From: CAYXVJ01 sp964558445 | GTDB lineage: Bacteria; Bacillota; Clostridia; Saccharofermentanales; Fastidiosipilaceae | DNA: 38,285 nucleotides | Reading direction: 5' to 3' | Assembly (NCBI GenBank): GCA_964558445.1 | Contig: CAZLEA010000014.1 | Span: forward strand, 1 to 38,285 | Part shown: piece after piece, positions 7,556-15,844 of the stretch | Numbering within the stretch: position 1 is the first letter of the stretch | Layout: every line of letters starts with the position of its first letter | Notes under the pieces: model-generated | Database searches by the model: none | Told to the model about the DNA's origin: nothing | The model's input: only the letters and a program-made list of their open reading frames with translations | Made by a program: the position numbers and the translations under genes

Positions 7556-7583
7556 TTGCAAGTACAATTGATGATGCTAAAAT
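7556..7583 (+). promoter_or_regulatory. promoter of the heterodimeric ABC exporter
   Basis: TTGCAA, 16 bp, TAAAAT. The start would be near 7590, leaving a leader of about 100 nt that contains GC-rich inverted repeats (AAGCGG-G-CCGCTT just before the ribosome site). Confidence 0.5.
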
Positions 7584-7688
7584 ACCCTATGAACTCTAAC
7601 TCGTGCGGTCACAGTATATCGCCCGTTTGTTCCGGGAAACAACTGGCCGCTACTTCATTCCCGGAAGCGGGCCGCTTGGAGAGTATCT

Positions 7689-9662
7689 ATGCAGCTTGCA
7701 TTTGTCAGCCGTCTGAAACACTATTTCAAACGAAGAAGAGCCAATCGCATTCCCTACACAGCCGAAGATGCCCTGGATCCAAACGAGATTTGGCGTTTCA
7801 CGGGCAAGCCAATCAGGTGGATTTTTGCCGTCATACATCGTGATCGCTGGAAATTCGCCCTGGCCGTCTTACTAGACCTCATCGTCGCCGCTCTGGCACT
7901 CGTCCCCTCGATCGTCATCGGTACGGTTGTCGATCAGGTGTTTGAGAACCGAGATTATTCGAACATCAGCATACTCTTGGCCCTGATGGTCTTGATTCCA
8001 CTTGTTCGAAATCTGCTCCACTACCTCTACCGTCATATCTTCGAGGATGTCTCGCTGACGGCCATGCTGGACGTCAGACATGCGGTCTATCGTCATCTCC
8101 AGAAGATGGACAGCACCTACTACACGGATACCCCGACGGGTAACTTGATGGCCAAGCTCACGAACGACTTGGATGGCTTGCGCCATTTCTTGGCCTTTGC
8201 CCTATTCAACACGATCGAGAATATCTTCTTGTTCGTCTTCGGCTTCCTCTATCTCCTGAGCCTAAGCGTCAGTTTGTCGCTGCTCACGGCCGCCCTGACA
8301 CCGTTCATCTTGTTCTTCGTCGTGCGGTTCGCAAGAGAGATCAAGCCGATCTGGAGTAACTATCGCCAGGCCTACGAGTCGCTGAACTCAGTCGTGCAGG
8401 AGAATATCACGGGGAATCGGACGACGCGCGCGTTTGTCCGCCAAGATTATGAGGTAGATCGCTTCGAAGAGGAGAATCTAAACTTCATGAACGTCAACCA
8501 CGAGTCGGCGAATACGCGTGCCAAGTTCATCCCGCCACTGGATGCGCTCGCCAGCTTGATGTCCGTGCCGGTCTTAATTCTGGGCGGTATCATGGTGATC
8601 AACGGACAGATGACGCTCGGCGGCCTCGTCACGTTCAACGGCTTGCTCTGGGTGCTTGCGAATCCGACGCGTCAGATCGGCTTCCGTATCGATGAGATCC
8701 AGCGCTTCTCGACATCCGCGGACAAGATCATCGACTTGATGGCGACCCGTTCGCGCATCACATCCCCCGACGCCGAGACGGGCGATCAGCCTGAGCGTCA
8801 CGGTATCGATCCGGAGTGGCTCAGAAACTACGATCAGAAGGAAGCGTCCGCGCTTCGTGTGGCAGATATCCGAGGCGATGTCAGCTTCAAGAACGTAAGC
8901 TTCCGCTACGGCGGCCTGCATCGCGGTGCAGAGCAGAACACACTCACGGATATCAATCTCGAGATCAAGGCCGGTCAGACGATCGGCATCATGGGGTCGA
9001 CCGGTTCCGGTAAGACCACGCTCTTGAAGCTGATCTCACGCCTAGTCGATGCGACCGAGGGCGAGGTGCTGATCGACGGACGAAACGTCAAGGACTATCC
9101 CCTCACCGAGCTTCGCCGTGCCATCGGCGTCGTCTCCCAAGACGTCTTCTTGTTCTCCGATACGGTTGAGAACAACATCGCCTACGGTAGGCCCGAGATG
9201 GAGAACGAGGATCTCTATCGTGCGGCCGATGCAGCGCAGGCGGCGGAATTCATCCCGCGTCTGGATGACGGTTATCACACAATCATCGGCGAGCGAGGCA
9301 CGGGTCTGTCCGGCGGACAGCGTCAGCGCCTATCGCTTGCCAGGGCGCTTGCCATCTCCCCATCCATCTTGATTCTGGACGACACGACGTCAGCAGTCGA
9401 TATGGAGACGGACAAGGCGATTCGCGATGCCCTCGCCGAGGTGGCAGAGGATAGAACAGTCTTCATGATTGCGTCTCGTATCGCTTCGGTGCGCGATGCC
9501 GACTTGATTCTCATCATCGAGGATGGGCAGATCGTGGAGCGTGGCACGCACGACGAACTGATCGAAACAAACGGAATCTACTACGATATCTTCTTGACGC
9601 AGATGGGTCAGATCGATACCACGCTAGAGGATATGAGGAAGGCAGGTGAGCTCCATGGCTAA
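7689..9662 (+). CDS. ABC exporter half-transporter, degenerate ATP site subunit
   Basis: Type IV ABC exporter subunit of 657 aa with an N-terminal six-helix membrane domain (about 50-340) and a C-terminal ATPase domain. Walker A is GSTGSGKTT (about 436-444) and the signature is canonical LSGGQ (540-544), but the residue after Walker B is Asp (LILDDTTSAVD) instead of catalytic Glu, and the switch His is Ser596 (IASRIAS for IAHRLST). This is the pattern of the non-hydrolysing subunit of heterodimeric exporters such as TM287/288, LmrCD and BmrCD. The next gene overlaps by 8 bp and has the complementary set of motifs. Substrates are typically drugs, lipids or peptides; none can be named here. GGAG lies 7 nt before the ATG. 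Confidence 0.93.
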   Translation: MQLAFVSRLKHYFKRRRANRIPYTAEDALDPNEIWRFTGKPIRWIFAVIHRDRWKFALAVLLDLIVAALALVPSIVIGTVVDQVFENRDYSNISILLALMVLIPLVRNLLHYLYRHIFEDVSLTAMLDVRHAVYRHLQKMDSTYYTDTPTGNLMAKLTNDLDGLRHFLAFALFNTIENIFLFVFGFLYLLSLSVSLSLLTAALTPFILFFVVRFAREIKPIWSNYRQAYESLNSVVQENITGNRTTRAFVRQDYEVDRFEEENLNFMNVNHESANTRAKFIPPLDALASLMSVPVLILGGIMVINGQMTLGGLVTFNGLLWVLANPTRQIGFRIDEIQRFSTSADKIIDLMATRSRITSPDAETGDQPERHGIDPEWLRNYDQKEASALRVADIRGDVSFKNVSFRYGGLHRGAEQNTLTDINLEIKAGQTIGIMGSTGSGKTTLLKLISRLVDATEGEVLIDGRNVKDYPLTELRRAIGVVSQDVFLFSDTVENNIAYGRPEMENEDLYRAADAAQAAEFIPRLDDGYHTIIGERGTGLSGGQRQRLSLARALAISPSILILDDTTSAVDMETDKAIRDALAEVAEDRTVFMIASRIASVRDADLILIIEDGQIVERGTHDELIETNGIYYDIFLTQMGQIDTTLEDMRKAGELHG

Positions 9663-11457
9663 GCGCAATCGCTACGATATCGATGAAGAATTGGAGACAC
9701 CGTTTAATTATGGCCAATTCAAACGAACCCTAATCTATGCCAAGCCCTACGTCGGCATCCTCAGCATCACGCTGTTCACGATGGTGCTGGGCTCGGCGCT
9801 GAACCTACTGACGCCGATTCTTCTGAAGGTCGCGATGGATACGGCGATCCCCGAGGGCCGCGTGGCGCTCCTCGTGTGGCTTGCGGTCGCAACGGTGGCG
9901 ATCATCGCAGCGTCAGGCTTCCTACACGCGTTTCGTATGAAGTCGATCAACCGAGCAGGTCAGGGCATCGTCCATGATCTCAGGCTCGATATGTATAAGC
10001 ACTTGCAGAAGCTGCCGCTAAACTACTTCGACAGCAGACCGCACGGTAAGATCTTGGTTCGTATCGTCAACTACGTCAACACGGTCTCGGATCTCCTGTC
10101 CGGTTCACTCGTGCAGGCGGTCGTCGATATCCTCAGTCTCGTAATTATCTTGATCTACATGCTGGTACTCGACCCGCTCCTGACGCTCTACGCCCTGCTC
10201 GGCCTGCCCTTCTTGATCATCGGCGTATTCACACTCAAGGGTTTCCAGCGACGCGCCCGTCGCAAGCTGAATCAGGCGAGCTCCAACATGACGGCTTATA
10301 CCCAGGAGAGCCTCCAGGGCATGAACATCACACAGCTGTTCGGTCGCGAGGCGGAGAACCGTCTGATCTACAGAGATCTAAACGATCGCTTCAAGCGCAC
10401 CTGGATGCGCGTGATTCATCTGGACTTCTTGTTCGGGCCGATCGTCGATATGATCTCCAGCATCACCGTAGCGGGTCTCTATGGTCTAGTCGCCTACTGG
10501 CTTCGCAGTCAGACGGGTCCGCAGCTCGAAGTCGGTACGATCATCGCGTTCATCGCCTACGTACAGCGCTTCTGGCAGCCGATCAATAACCTCGCGAACT
10601 TCTACTCGCAGCTCCTGAACTCCGCGTCTTACATCGAGCGCATCTTCGAATTCCTGGACGAGCCGCTCGAGATCGAAGAGATCGAGGGCGCGAAGCCGCT
10701 GCCGGTCATCAACGGCGATATCGAATTCGAGAACGTGGACTTCTCGTACGAGCCCGGCCGCCCGATCCTGGAGGATATGTCGTTTACCGTCAAGGCCGGT
10801 GAGTCCGTCGCTCTGGTCGGTCCGACCGGTGCCGGTAAGTCGACGGTCGTGAATCTGATCAGCCGCTTCTATAATCTAAACGGCGGCCGTATCTTGATCG
10901 ACGGACACGATATCGCGCTCTGCACGCTGGATTCGCTTCGCTCGCAGATGGGCATCATGATCCAAGAGCCCTACCTCTTCCCGACCACGATCATGGAGAA
11001 CATCCGTTATGGTCGCTTGGATGCGACAGACGAGGAGGTCATCTTGGCCGCGAAGTCGGTCGCTGCCCACGAGTTCATCATGAAGCATCCGGAGGGCTAC
11101 CAGACCATGATCCGCGAGCGCGGCTCCGGTGTCTCGTCCGGTGAGCGACAGCTGATCAGCTTCGCGCGCGTCATGCTCTCCGAGCCCAGGATCTTGATTC
11201 TGGACGAGGCGACCGCCAGCATCGACACGCAGACGGAGAAGGCACTGCAGAACGGTCTTGCGGAATTGCAGAAGGGCCGTACGAGCTTCGTCATCGCCCA
11301 CCGCCTGTCGACGATTCGCGAATCCGATCACATCTTCTACATCGCCAACCGCGGTATTGCGGAGAAGGGCAACCACGAGGAACTCCTCGCCGGCGATACG
11401 ATGTACGCAGAGCTGCACAAGACGCAGATCCGCGAGATGACGGGGATAGAGGTCTAG
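9655..11457 (+). CDS. ABC exporter half-transporter, catalytic ATP site subunit
   Basis: Partner subunit of 600 aa with a six-helix membrane domain (about 30-320) and an ATPase domain. Walker A is GPTGAGKST (389-397), Walker B is LILDEATAS with Glu518, and the switch is IAHRLST with His549, all intact. Its own signature is VSSGE (493-497), not LSGGQ. In the dimer, this subunit's Walker motifs face the canonical LSGGQ of the first subunit to make the one competent site, while the second site is degenerate. The ATG at 9655 is preferred over a GTG at 9646, as AGGTGA lies 6 nt before it. The start overlaps the first gene by 8 bp (ATGGCTAA), so the pair is made together. A strong terminator follows. 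Confidence 0.94.
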   Translation: MAKRNRYDIDEELETPFNYGQFKRTLIYAKPYVGILSITLFTMVLGSALNLLTPILLKVAMDTAIPEGRVALLVWLAVATVAIIAASGFLHAFRMKSINRAGQGIVHDLRLDMYKHLQKLPLNYFDSRPHGKILVRIVNYVNTVSDLLSGSLVQAVVDILSLVIILIYMLVLDPLLTLYALLGLPFLIIGVFTLKGFQRRARRKLNQASSNMTAYTQESLQGMNITQLFGREAENRLIYRDLNDRFKRTWMRVIHLDFLFGPIVDMISSITVAGLYGLVAYWLRSQTGPQLEVGTIIAFIAYVQRFWQPINNLANFYSQLLNSASYIERIFEFLDEPLEIEEIEGAKPLPVINGDIEFENVDFSYEPGRPILEDMSFTVKAGESVALVGPTGAGKSTVVNLISRFYNLNGGRILIDGHDIALCTLDSLRSQMGIMIQEPYLFPTTIMENIRYGRLDATDEEVILAAKSVAAHEFIMKHPEGYQTMIRERGSGVSSGERQLISFARVMLSEPRILILDEATASIDTQTEKALQNGLAELQKGRTSFVIAHRLSTIRESDHIFYIANRGIAEKGNHEELLAGDTMYAELHKTQIREMTGIEV

Positions 11458-11505
11458 CACGCGATAACGCTGGCTTGATAGGACGGATACACACATAAGA
11501 TATGC

Positions 11506-11532
11506 AAAAGGGCGGCCTAGGCTGCCTTTTTT
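11506..11532 (+). terminator. intrinsic terminator of the ABC exporter operon
   Basis: AAAAGGGCGGC pairs with GCTGCCTTTTTT (about 11 bp with two G-U) around CTAG, running into six T and GTTT. Confidence 0.88.
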
Positions 11533-11564
11533 GTTTCGTTTCCTGAGGTTTGTGCGACTGTCTA

Positions 11565-11593
11565 TTGCAAAATCCGCGAATCGCCTATAAAAT
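11565..11593 (+). promoter_or_regulatory. promoter of the CorC/HlyC-type gene
   Basis: TTGCAA, 17 bp, TAAAAT, with the same hexamers as the exporter promoter at 7556. The start is near 11600, about 200 nt before the TTG start codon. Confidence 0.6.
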
Positions 11594-11599
11594 AGCTGT

Positions 11600-11798
11600 A
11601 TTATTTAGCGCATGACTAAGCTAGGTGTTTTGTATGCTTTTGTTATGCATCGAAGTTTCTCCGAAGAACGGAGGAAGCTAGAGCTCGGCGCACCGGCACG
11701 AGGCCCAGGGTCCATACAGGCAGATCGCCAAAACAACGATCTTCCTGGCCCTCCCCTTCGTAGACGCAACAATGAGTTCTTATTAGGAGGCACGTCCA
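11600..11798 (+). promoter_or_regulatory. long structured leader before the CNNM-CBS gene
   Basis: About 200 nt of untranslated RNA. Visible helices are GCATGAC (11610)/GTTATGC (11642), TTCTCCG/CGGAG-AA at about 11657-11676, and CAGG-C-AGATCG (11717-11727)/CGATCT-T-CCTG (about 11737-11748). AGGCCCAGG (11701-11709) can instead pair with CCTGGCCCT (one mismatch), which would compete with the last helix, as in a switch. I do not recognise a known riboswitch class; the M-box and yybP-ykoY consensus sequences are absent. A small frame at 11612-11812 inside it has no ribosome site and is not called. Confidence 0.35.
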
Positions 11799-13436
11799 TT
11801 GGACGGAGTTAGTTGGTTACGTAGTATATTTACTGCTCTACCTAGCTTAAGCACCGAACTTGCAATCGGTATTACACCCATGGTCAGACTAGCGGCCGAC
11901 ACGGCAACAGAGCTTGCCCAGTCCCCCCTGATCCTGGATATTCTCTTGGTTATCGTCTTGATCTTGATCAACGGCTTCTTCGCCGGTTCCGAGATGGCGA
12001 TTGTGACCTTGAACGACAACTATGTCAACAAGCAAGCGGAAGCCGGTCACAAGACCTATTTGAAGATCAAGAAGCTGACGGATAACCCCGGCACGTTCCT
12101 GTCTACGATACAGACGGGCGTTACCTTTGCCGGATTCCTATCGAGCGCGTTTGCGGGAGAGCGTTTCGCGTCGCGCATCACGATGGCATTTGACCCGACA
12201 GGTCGCATGCCGTGGCTCGGTACGGTCAGTTTGGTGCTTGTCACCTTCATAACCTCGTATCTCTCCTTGATTATCGGTGAGCTCGTGCCGAAGCAATTGG
12301 CCCTGCATAACCCGGAGAAATTCAGTGCGCTTGCGGTCAGTCCCGTAACGGCCTTCGGTCGTCTGATGAAGCCGTTTACCAGCTTCCTGAACGTCTCGAC
12401 GAATCTGATTCTGCGTCTGATGGGTATCCCGGAACAGCGCGAACCCAAGAGCGTAACAGAAGAAGAGATCCGCATGATGGTCGATGTATCGACCGAGGGC
12501 GGTAACATCGAGGCCAGCGAGAAGACCATGATCACAAACATCTTCGAGCTAAACGACAAGGAAGTTTCGGAGATTATGACACACCGCGTCAACGTGGCGG
12601 CACTAGAGGTCAATGCGACGTTCGAACAGGCGGTACAGATTGCTCTATCCGAGGGTTATACACGCTTCCCGGTCTACGAAGAGCATATCGATAACATCAT
12701 CGGTATCCTAAACGTCAAGGACTTGATGGAATTCTTCATCACGAAGGATGAGAAGGCGTTTGATCTGAAGAACTTGATTCGCTCGGCCTACTTCACACCG
12801 GAGACGAAGCACGTCGATGCCTTGTTCCGTGAGATGCAGCTCTACCATGTGTCGCTTGCGATCGTCATCGATGAGTACGGCGGCGTCTCGGGTATCATCA
12901 GCATGGAAGACCTGGTCGAAGAGATCGTCGGAAACATACAAGACGAGTTTGACGAGGAGCAAGCCGAGATTGTGCAGAACACGGACGGTAGCTATACGAT
13001 TGACGGCCTATGCGAGCTCTACACGGTCGAGGAGACCATCCCCGGCTTCCACGTCCCGGACGAAGACGAGATCGACTACGACACGATTGCAGGCCTGGTC
13101 CTGCATCAACTCGATCGCATCCCGGATGAGCATGAGCGACCTGAGGTATGGTACAAGAACTTCCGCTTCAAGGTCTTGGCGATGGACGACAGACGTATCG
13201 CCAGCGTACAGATGTGGGTGCTGGAGCCGATCGTAGAGGGCGGTGAGGACGAGGACAGTCATGAGGATAGCGATAAGACCGAGGATGAAGATCCAAAGGA
13301 ACAGCGCAATCGCCAGTCCCTCCCCTTCATCCAGACGGCCGACAGTGACACGGGGAAGATGAACTTCCTCAAGACGGACACGGACAACAGCCACCTGCCG
13401 AAGCGCGGACATAACTTCTTGCATTTCGATGACTAG
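11799..13436 (+). CDS. CorC/HlyC-family membrane protein (CNNM plus CBS pair)
   Basis: Membrane protein of 545 aa of the CNNM/hemolysin C-like group, implicated in magnesium or cobalt efflux and homeostasis. A DUF21/CNNM domain with about four hydrophobic segments (about 47-195; GFFAGSEMAI, GELVPKQLAL) is followed by a linker, two CBS domains (about 255-375; YTRFPVYEE, GIISMEDLVEEIVG), and a CorC_HlyC C-terminal domain (about 385-470). A long acidic tail (EDEDSHEDSDKTEDEDPKE) extends it beyond the usual length of about 430-450 aa and is probably disordered. The start is TTG with GGAGG 8 nt before it; rare starts like this tend to lower expression. It stands alone with its own promoter, structured leader and terminator. 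Ion specificity cannot be read. Confidence 0.9.
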   Translation: MDGVSWLRSIFTALPSLSTELAIGITPMVRLAADTATELAQSPLILDILLVIVLILINGFFAGSEMAIVTLNDNYVNKQAEAGHKTYLKIKKLTDNPGTFLSTIQTGVTFAGFLSSAFAGERFASRITMAFDPTGRMPWLGTVSLVLVTFITSYLSLIIGELVPKQLALHNPEKFSALAVSPVTAFGRLMKPFTSFLNVSTNLILRLMGIPEQREPKSVTEEEIRMMVDVSTEGGNIEASEKTMITNIFELNDKEVSEIMTHRVNVAALEVNATFEQAVQIALSEGYTRFPVYEEHIDNIIGILNVKDLMEFFITKDEKAFDLKNLIRSAYFTPETKHVDALFREMQLYHVSLAIVIDEYGGVSGIISMEDLVEEIVGNIQDEFDEEQAEIVQNTDGSYTIDGLCELYTVEETIPGFHVPDEDEIDYDTIAGLVLHQLDRIPDEHERPEVWYKNFRFKVLAMDDRRIASVQMWVLEPIVEGGEDEDSHEDSDKTEDEDPKEQRNRQSLPFIQTADSDTGKMNFLKTDTDNSHLPKRGHNFLHFDD

Positions 13437-13438
13437 AC

Positions 13439-13469
13439 GAAACCATCGCCCTAAACAAGCGATGGTTTC
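13439..13469 (+). terminator. terminator after the CNNM-CBS gene
   Basis: GAAACCATCGC/GCGATGGTTTC is an 11-bp perfect stem with a 9-nt loop, followed by CCTTATAT. It probably acts on the plus strand and may also serve the convergent gene at 13525. Confidence 0.72.
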
Positions 13470-13524
13470 CTTATATCTCAAGCTTATTCAATCGCGCCCG
13501 TTCGAGGGCATCGCGTGGCGAAGA

Positions 13525-14679
13525 TCACTTCTTCATCACGGACATCAAGCCGCGCATGATCTGCCTGCCGATCTCTCTGCCCATCGTAGTCACGGCCGAT
13601 GAGGCCATCTTCTGCGCGAGCGGGAAGCGTTTGGCTGCCTCCTGCTTCGCCCTCTTCTTCTCCTTCTCAGCTTCTTGTTGCTGCCGCGAGTCCTCTGCCT
13701 CGCTCTCTCGCTTCCTGTGCTCTGCCTGAAGCAATTCCTCTGCAGAATACAAATTCACCGCATCTTGATACTTGCGGTAGAGGCGGTCGTTGCGGTCTTG
13801 ATAGATGCCGGTTTGTGTTGTCGGCAGTTCAGCGGTAGCAACGCCAAGCTTCGTTACCGTATCCATCAGGGACAAGATTGCAGGTGGCAGGTCTGCTGCC
13901 CTCTCTGTCGCAAGCATTATTGCAATTCCCCGACGCTTAGCCTCGTGGAGGATCTGCAGGAAATCGTTTAGCCTCTGATCATCAATCTTACGAAATAATT
14001 GCTCCGCACCGTCTAGGATGAAGCAGAAACGAAGTTCTCGCTCCGGCCACGGTTCGTAAGACTCTACGACGGCTGCCATCAGCCAGAAGACGATGGACGT
14101 GTACAGGGCCGATACCGGCGGTAGCCCGGGGGCGTGCAGATGGTTTATATAACCGTACTTGCCGGCATGGTCACAGAGGTCTCTTATGTCGAGGCTCGGC
14201 TCACCGAAGAAGTCGGCAGATGCCTCGTCTTGGAGTGCGAGGACTCGACGCCTTATCGCACCGATCGTCGCTGCGGAGAGCTGGCCGTAGCGCTGTTCCA
14301 ATTCTGCTGCGTTTCGCGAGAGTTCGCTCAGCACCGCCTGGAGATCGTTTAGGTCGAAGAGCAGGTAGCCCTGTTCGTCTTCTTGGCGGAAGCAGACACG
14401 AAGCACACCCTCTTGCAGTGCGTTTAGACCGAGGATTCCGGCGAGCAGACTAGGTCCGATCGCCGAGACGGATGCCCGAAGCGGTATGCCCTCTCGTCCG
14501 CCCGGGTTCCAGTAGCGCTTCGGATAGGCCTCCCCGATCAGCTTGGCAAGCTTGCCGCTTCGTTCACTGATGACGACGGGTATACCGCCCTCACTTAGCG
14601 TGCGAATTCGAATCGCGAGTTCTTCTGCTCTTGCAGATGGCGAACCGGTGATGAGATCGTGCGTGATAGACCGGACCAT
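13525..14679 (-). CDS. HerA/DUF853-like protein with degenerate ATPase motifs
   Basis: A 384-aa relative of the HerA-type DUF853 (YjgR-like) ATPases. Recognisable family segments are GIPLRASVSAIGPSLLA (about 64-80), FDLNDLQAVLSEL (108-120), YGQLSAATIGAIRRR (131-145), FFGEPSLDIRDL (157-168) and the C-terminal MGREIGRQIMRG. Where the family has Walker A (GATGTGKT), this protein reads GSPSARAE (residues 12-19), with no Lys or Thr. Where it has FFFDEAH, this one reads FILDGAEQLF (220-229), with Gly in place of the Walker B Glu. The N-terminal strand before Walker A is also missing. The frame is otherwise intact with a charged coiled-coil stretch at about 305-355. It should not hydrolyse ATP and may be a scaffold. 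The start at 14679 follows GGGAGG by 7 nt. It is monocistronic. The family match is by eye. Confidence 0.7.
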   Translation of the reverse strand: MVRSITHDLITGSPSARAEELAIRIRTLSEGGIPVVISERSGKLAKLIGEAYPKRYWNPGGREGIPLRASVSAIGPSLLAGILGLNALQEGVLRVCFRQEDEQGYLLFDLNDLQAVLSELSRNAAELEQRYGQLSAATIGAIRRRVLALQDEASADFFGEPSLDIRDLCDHAGKYGYINHLHAPGLPPVSALYTSIVFWLMAAVVESYEPWPERELRFCFILDGAEQLFRKIDDQRLNDFLQILHEAKRRGIAIMLATERAADLPPAILSLMDTVTKLGVATAELPTTQTGIYQDRNDRLYRKYQDAVNLYSAEELLQAEHRKRESEAEDSRQQQEAEKEKKRAKQEAAKRFPLAQKMASSAVTTMGREIGRQIMRGLMSVMKK

Positions 14680-14736
14680 AGATACACCTCCCAAATCCAA
14701 TTAAGTATCACTAGCTTATGCAGCTCTATAACCAGA

Positions 14737-14765
14737 AGTTTAGCCTTAGTACGTTATATATGCAA
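14737..14765 (-). promoter_or_regulatory. possible promoter of the DUF853-like gene
   Basis: TTGCAT, 17 bp, TAAACT; start near 14730. A small inverted repeat ATTCA-6-TGAAT lies upstream at about 14780-14798. Nothing else is seen in this gap apart from the terminator at 14838. Confidence 0.35.
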
Positions 14766-14837
14766 TAGGATTATGAGCTATATTCATATTTGTGAATCAA
14801 GGAATCTGCCACACCCCAAACCAAACGCATAAACCAA

Positions 14838-14867
14838 ACCCCGCCTCCTCTACTGAGGAAACGGGGT
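14838..14867 (-). terminator. terminator of the hflKC operon
   Basis: ACCCCG/CGGGGT (6 bp) plus an inner TCCTC/GAGGA, followed on the minus strand by TTTGGTTT; located about 60 nt after the hflC stop. Confidence 0.7.
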
Positions 14868-14926
14868 CTCGATTACTGTATGTCGGATTTCGTTTGGCTG
14901 TCAGCCTCGTTAATCTGTCGGTGTAA

Positions 14927-15832
14927 CTAGTCTGTCGGCAGAATCTCGCTCGTCACGAATTGACGATTCAGGATCTGGCTCAGAGGAGACTCGGGGCCCA
15001 AGATGATGGTCTTCTGCCCTTGGAGCGAATCCTGTAGTGCCTCTAGCTCCAGCGAGAAGAGGTAGAAGTCTGCCATGTCCGGATTGTTGTAGATCTCGGC
15101 CAGCGTCTGCATGTACTCTTCTTCTCCCTCACCGACGAGCTTGGCGGCCTCTGCACGGGCCTCACCGAGGAGAATCGCAATCTCCTTGTCCGTCTGGTTG
15201 CGGATGATCTCAGCCTCGTACTCACCGTCGGCGAGGTAGGCGGCCGCCATCTGCTGGCGCTCGGAGATCATGCGGGTGTAGACGGAGGTGAGGTTATCGT
15301 CCGGGAGATCGAAGCGGCGAATCTCGACGGCCGGCACGACGACGCCATACATCACCATGTCCTCGGATACCATCGCGGTGACTTGTTCGTTTAGGCTGTT
15401 GCGCTGTGATTCCTCGTCCGCGATGATCTCGTCTTGCATCAAGCGACCTGTCAGGTTCTTGATGACACTGTAGACGGAGGCATCGATACGCTTCTGCATC
15501 TCGTTGATGTTACCGACCGTACGCATGAACTGCGTGACGTCATCGATTCGCCATAGGGCGTAGCTGTCGACGACCATCGCCTTCTTGTCGGCCGTGAGGA
15601 CCTCCGAGCTGTTGATATCATAGTCCATGACCTTCTTGGTCAGGTAATTGACTTCCTGGACGATCGGCAGCTTCAGGCCGAGGCCGGGCTCCGTGTCCGT
15701 GCGCTTGATTGCACCGAATTGCGTGATGTAGGCGTATTCGCCCTCGTTTACGATATAGATCGAATTGAGCCCGAGCACGACGGCTAGCAGGAGCAAGACG
15801 ACGGCGATGATTTGGATAACTCGTTTCTTCAT
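14927..15832 (-). CDS. hflC: HflC-like SPFH/band 7 membrane protein
   Basis: SPFH-domain protein of 301 aa, anchored by one N-terminal helix (residues 5-24) with the bulk outside the cytoplasm in the HflC arrangement. HflC and HflK form a large cage around the FtsH membrane protease and limit its access to substrates. Recognisable segments are VNEGEYAYITQFGAI, GLGLKLPIVQEV, DYDINSSEVLTADKKAMVVDSYALWRI and the C-terminal FYLFSLELEALQDSL. It follows hflK by 12 nt with GGGGG 8 nt before the ATG, so the two are co-transcribed. Length is close to the usual 300-330. No protease gene is in this window. Confidence 0.92.
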   Translation of the reverse strand: MKKRVIQIIAVVLLLLAVVLGLNSIYIVNEGEYAYITQFGAIKRTDTEPGLGLKLPIVQEVNYLTKKVMDYDINSSEVLTADKKAMVVDSYALWRIDDVTQFMRTVGNINEMQKRIDASVYSVIKNLTGRLMQDEIIADEESQRNSLNEQVTAMVSEDMVMYGVVVPAVEIRRFDLPDDNLTSVYTRMISERQQMAAAYLADGEYEAEIIRNQTDKEIAILLGEARAEAAKLVGEGEEEYMQTLAEIYNNPDMADFYLFSLELEALQDSLQGQKTIILGPESPLSQILNRQFVTSEILPTD

Positions 15833-15844
15833 CTCTTCTACCCC

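Noticed and set aside
11600..11798. M-box or yybP-ykoY riboswitch
   Set aside because: Neither consensus can be found in the leader, so only an unclassified structured leader is reported.
11612..11812. 66-codon frame in the leader of the CNNM-CBS gene
   Set aside because: No Shine-Dalgarno before its ATG, low-likelihood composition, and it overlaps the real TTG start; treated as structured leader.
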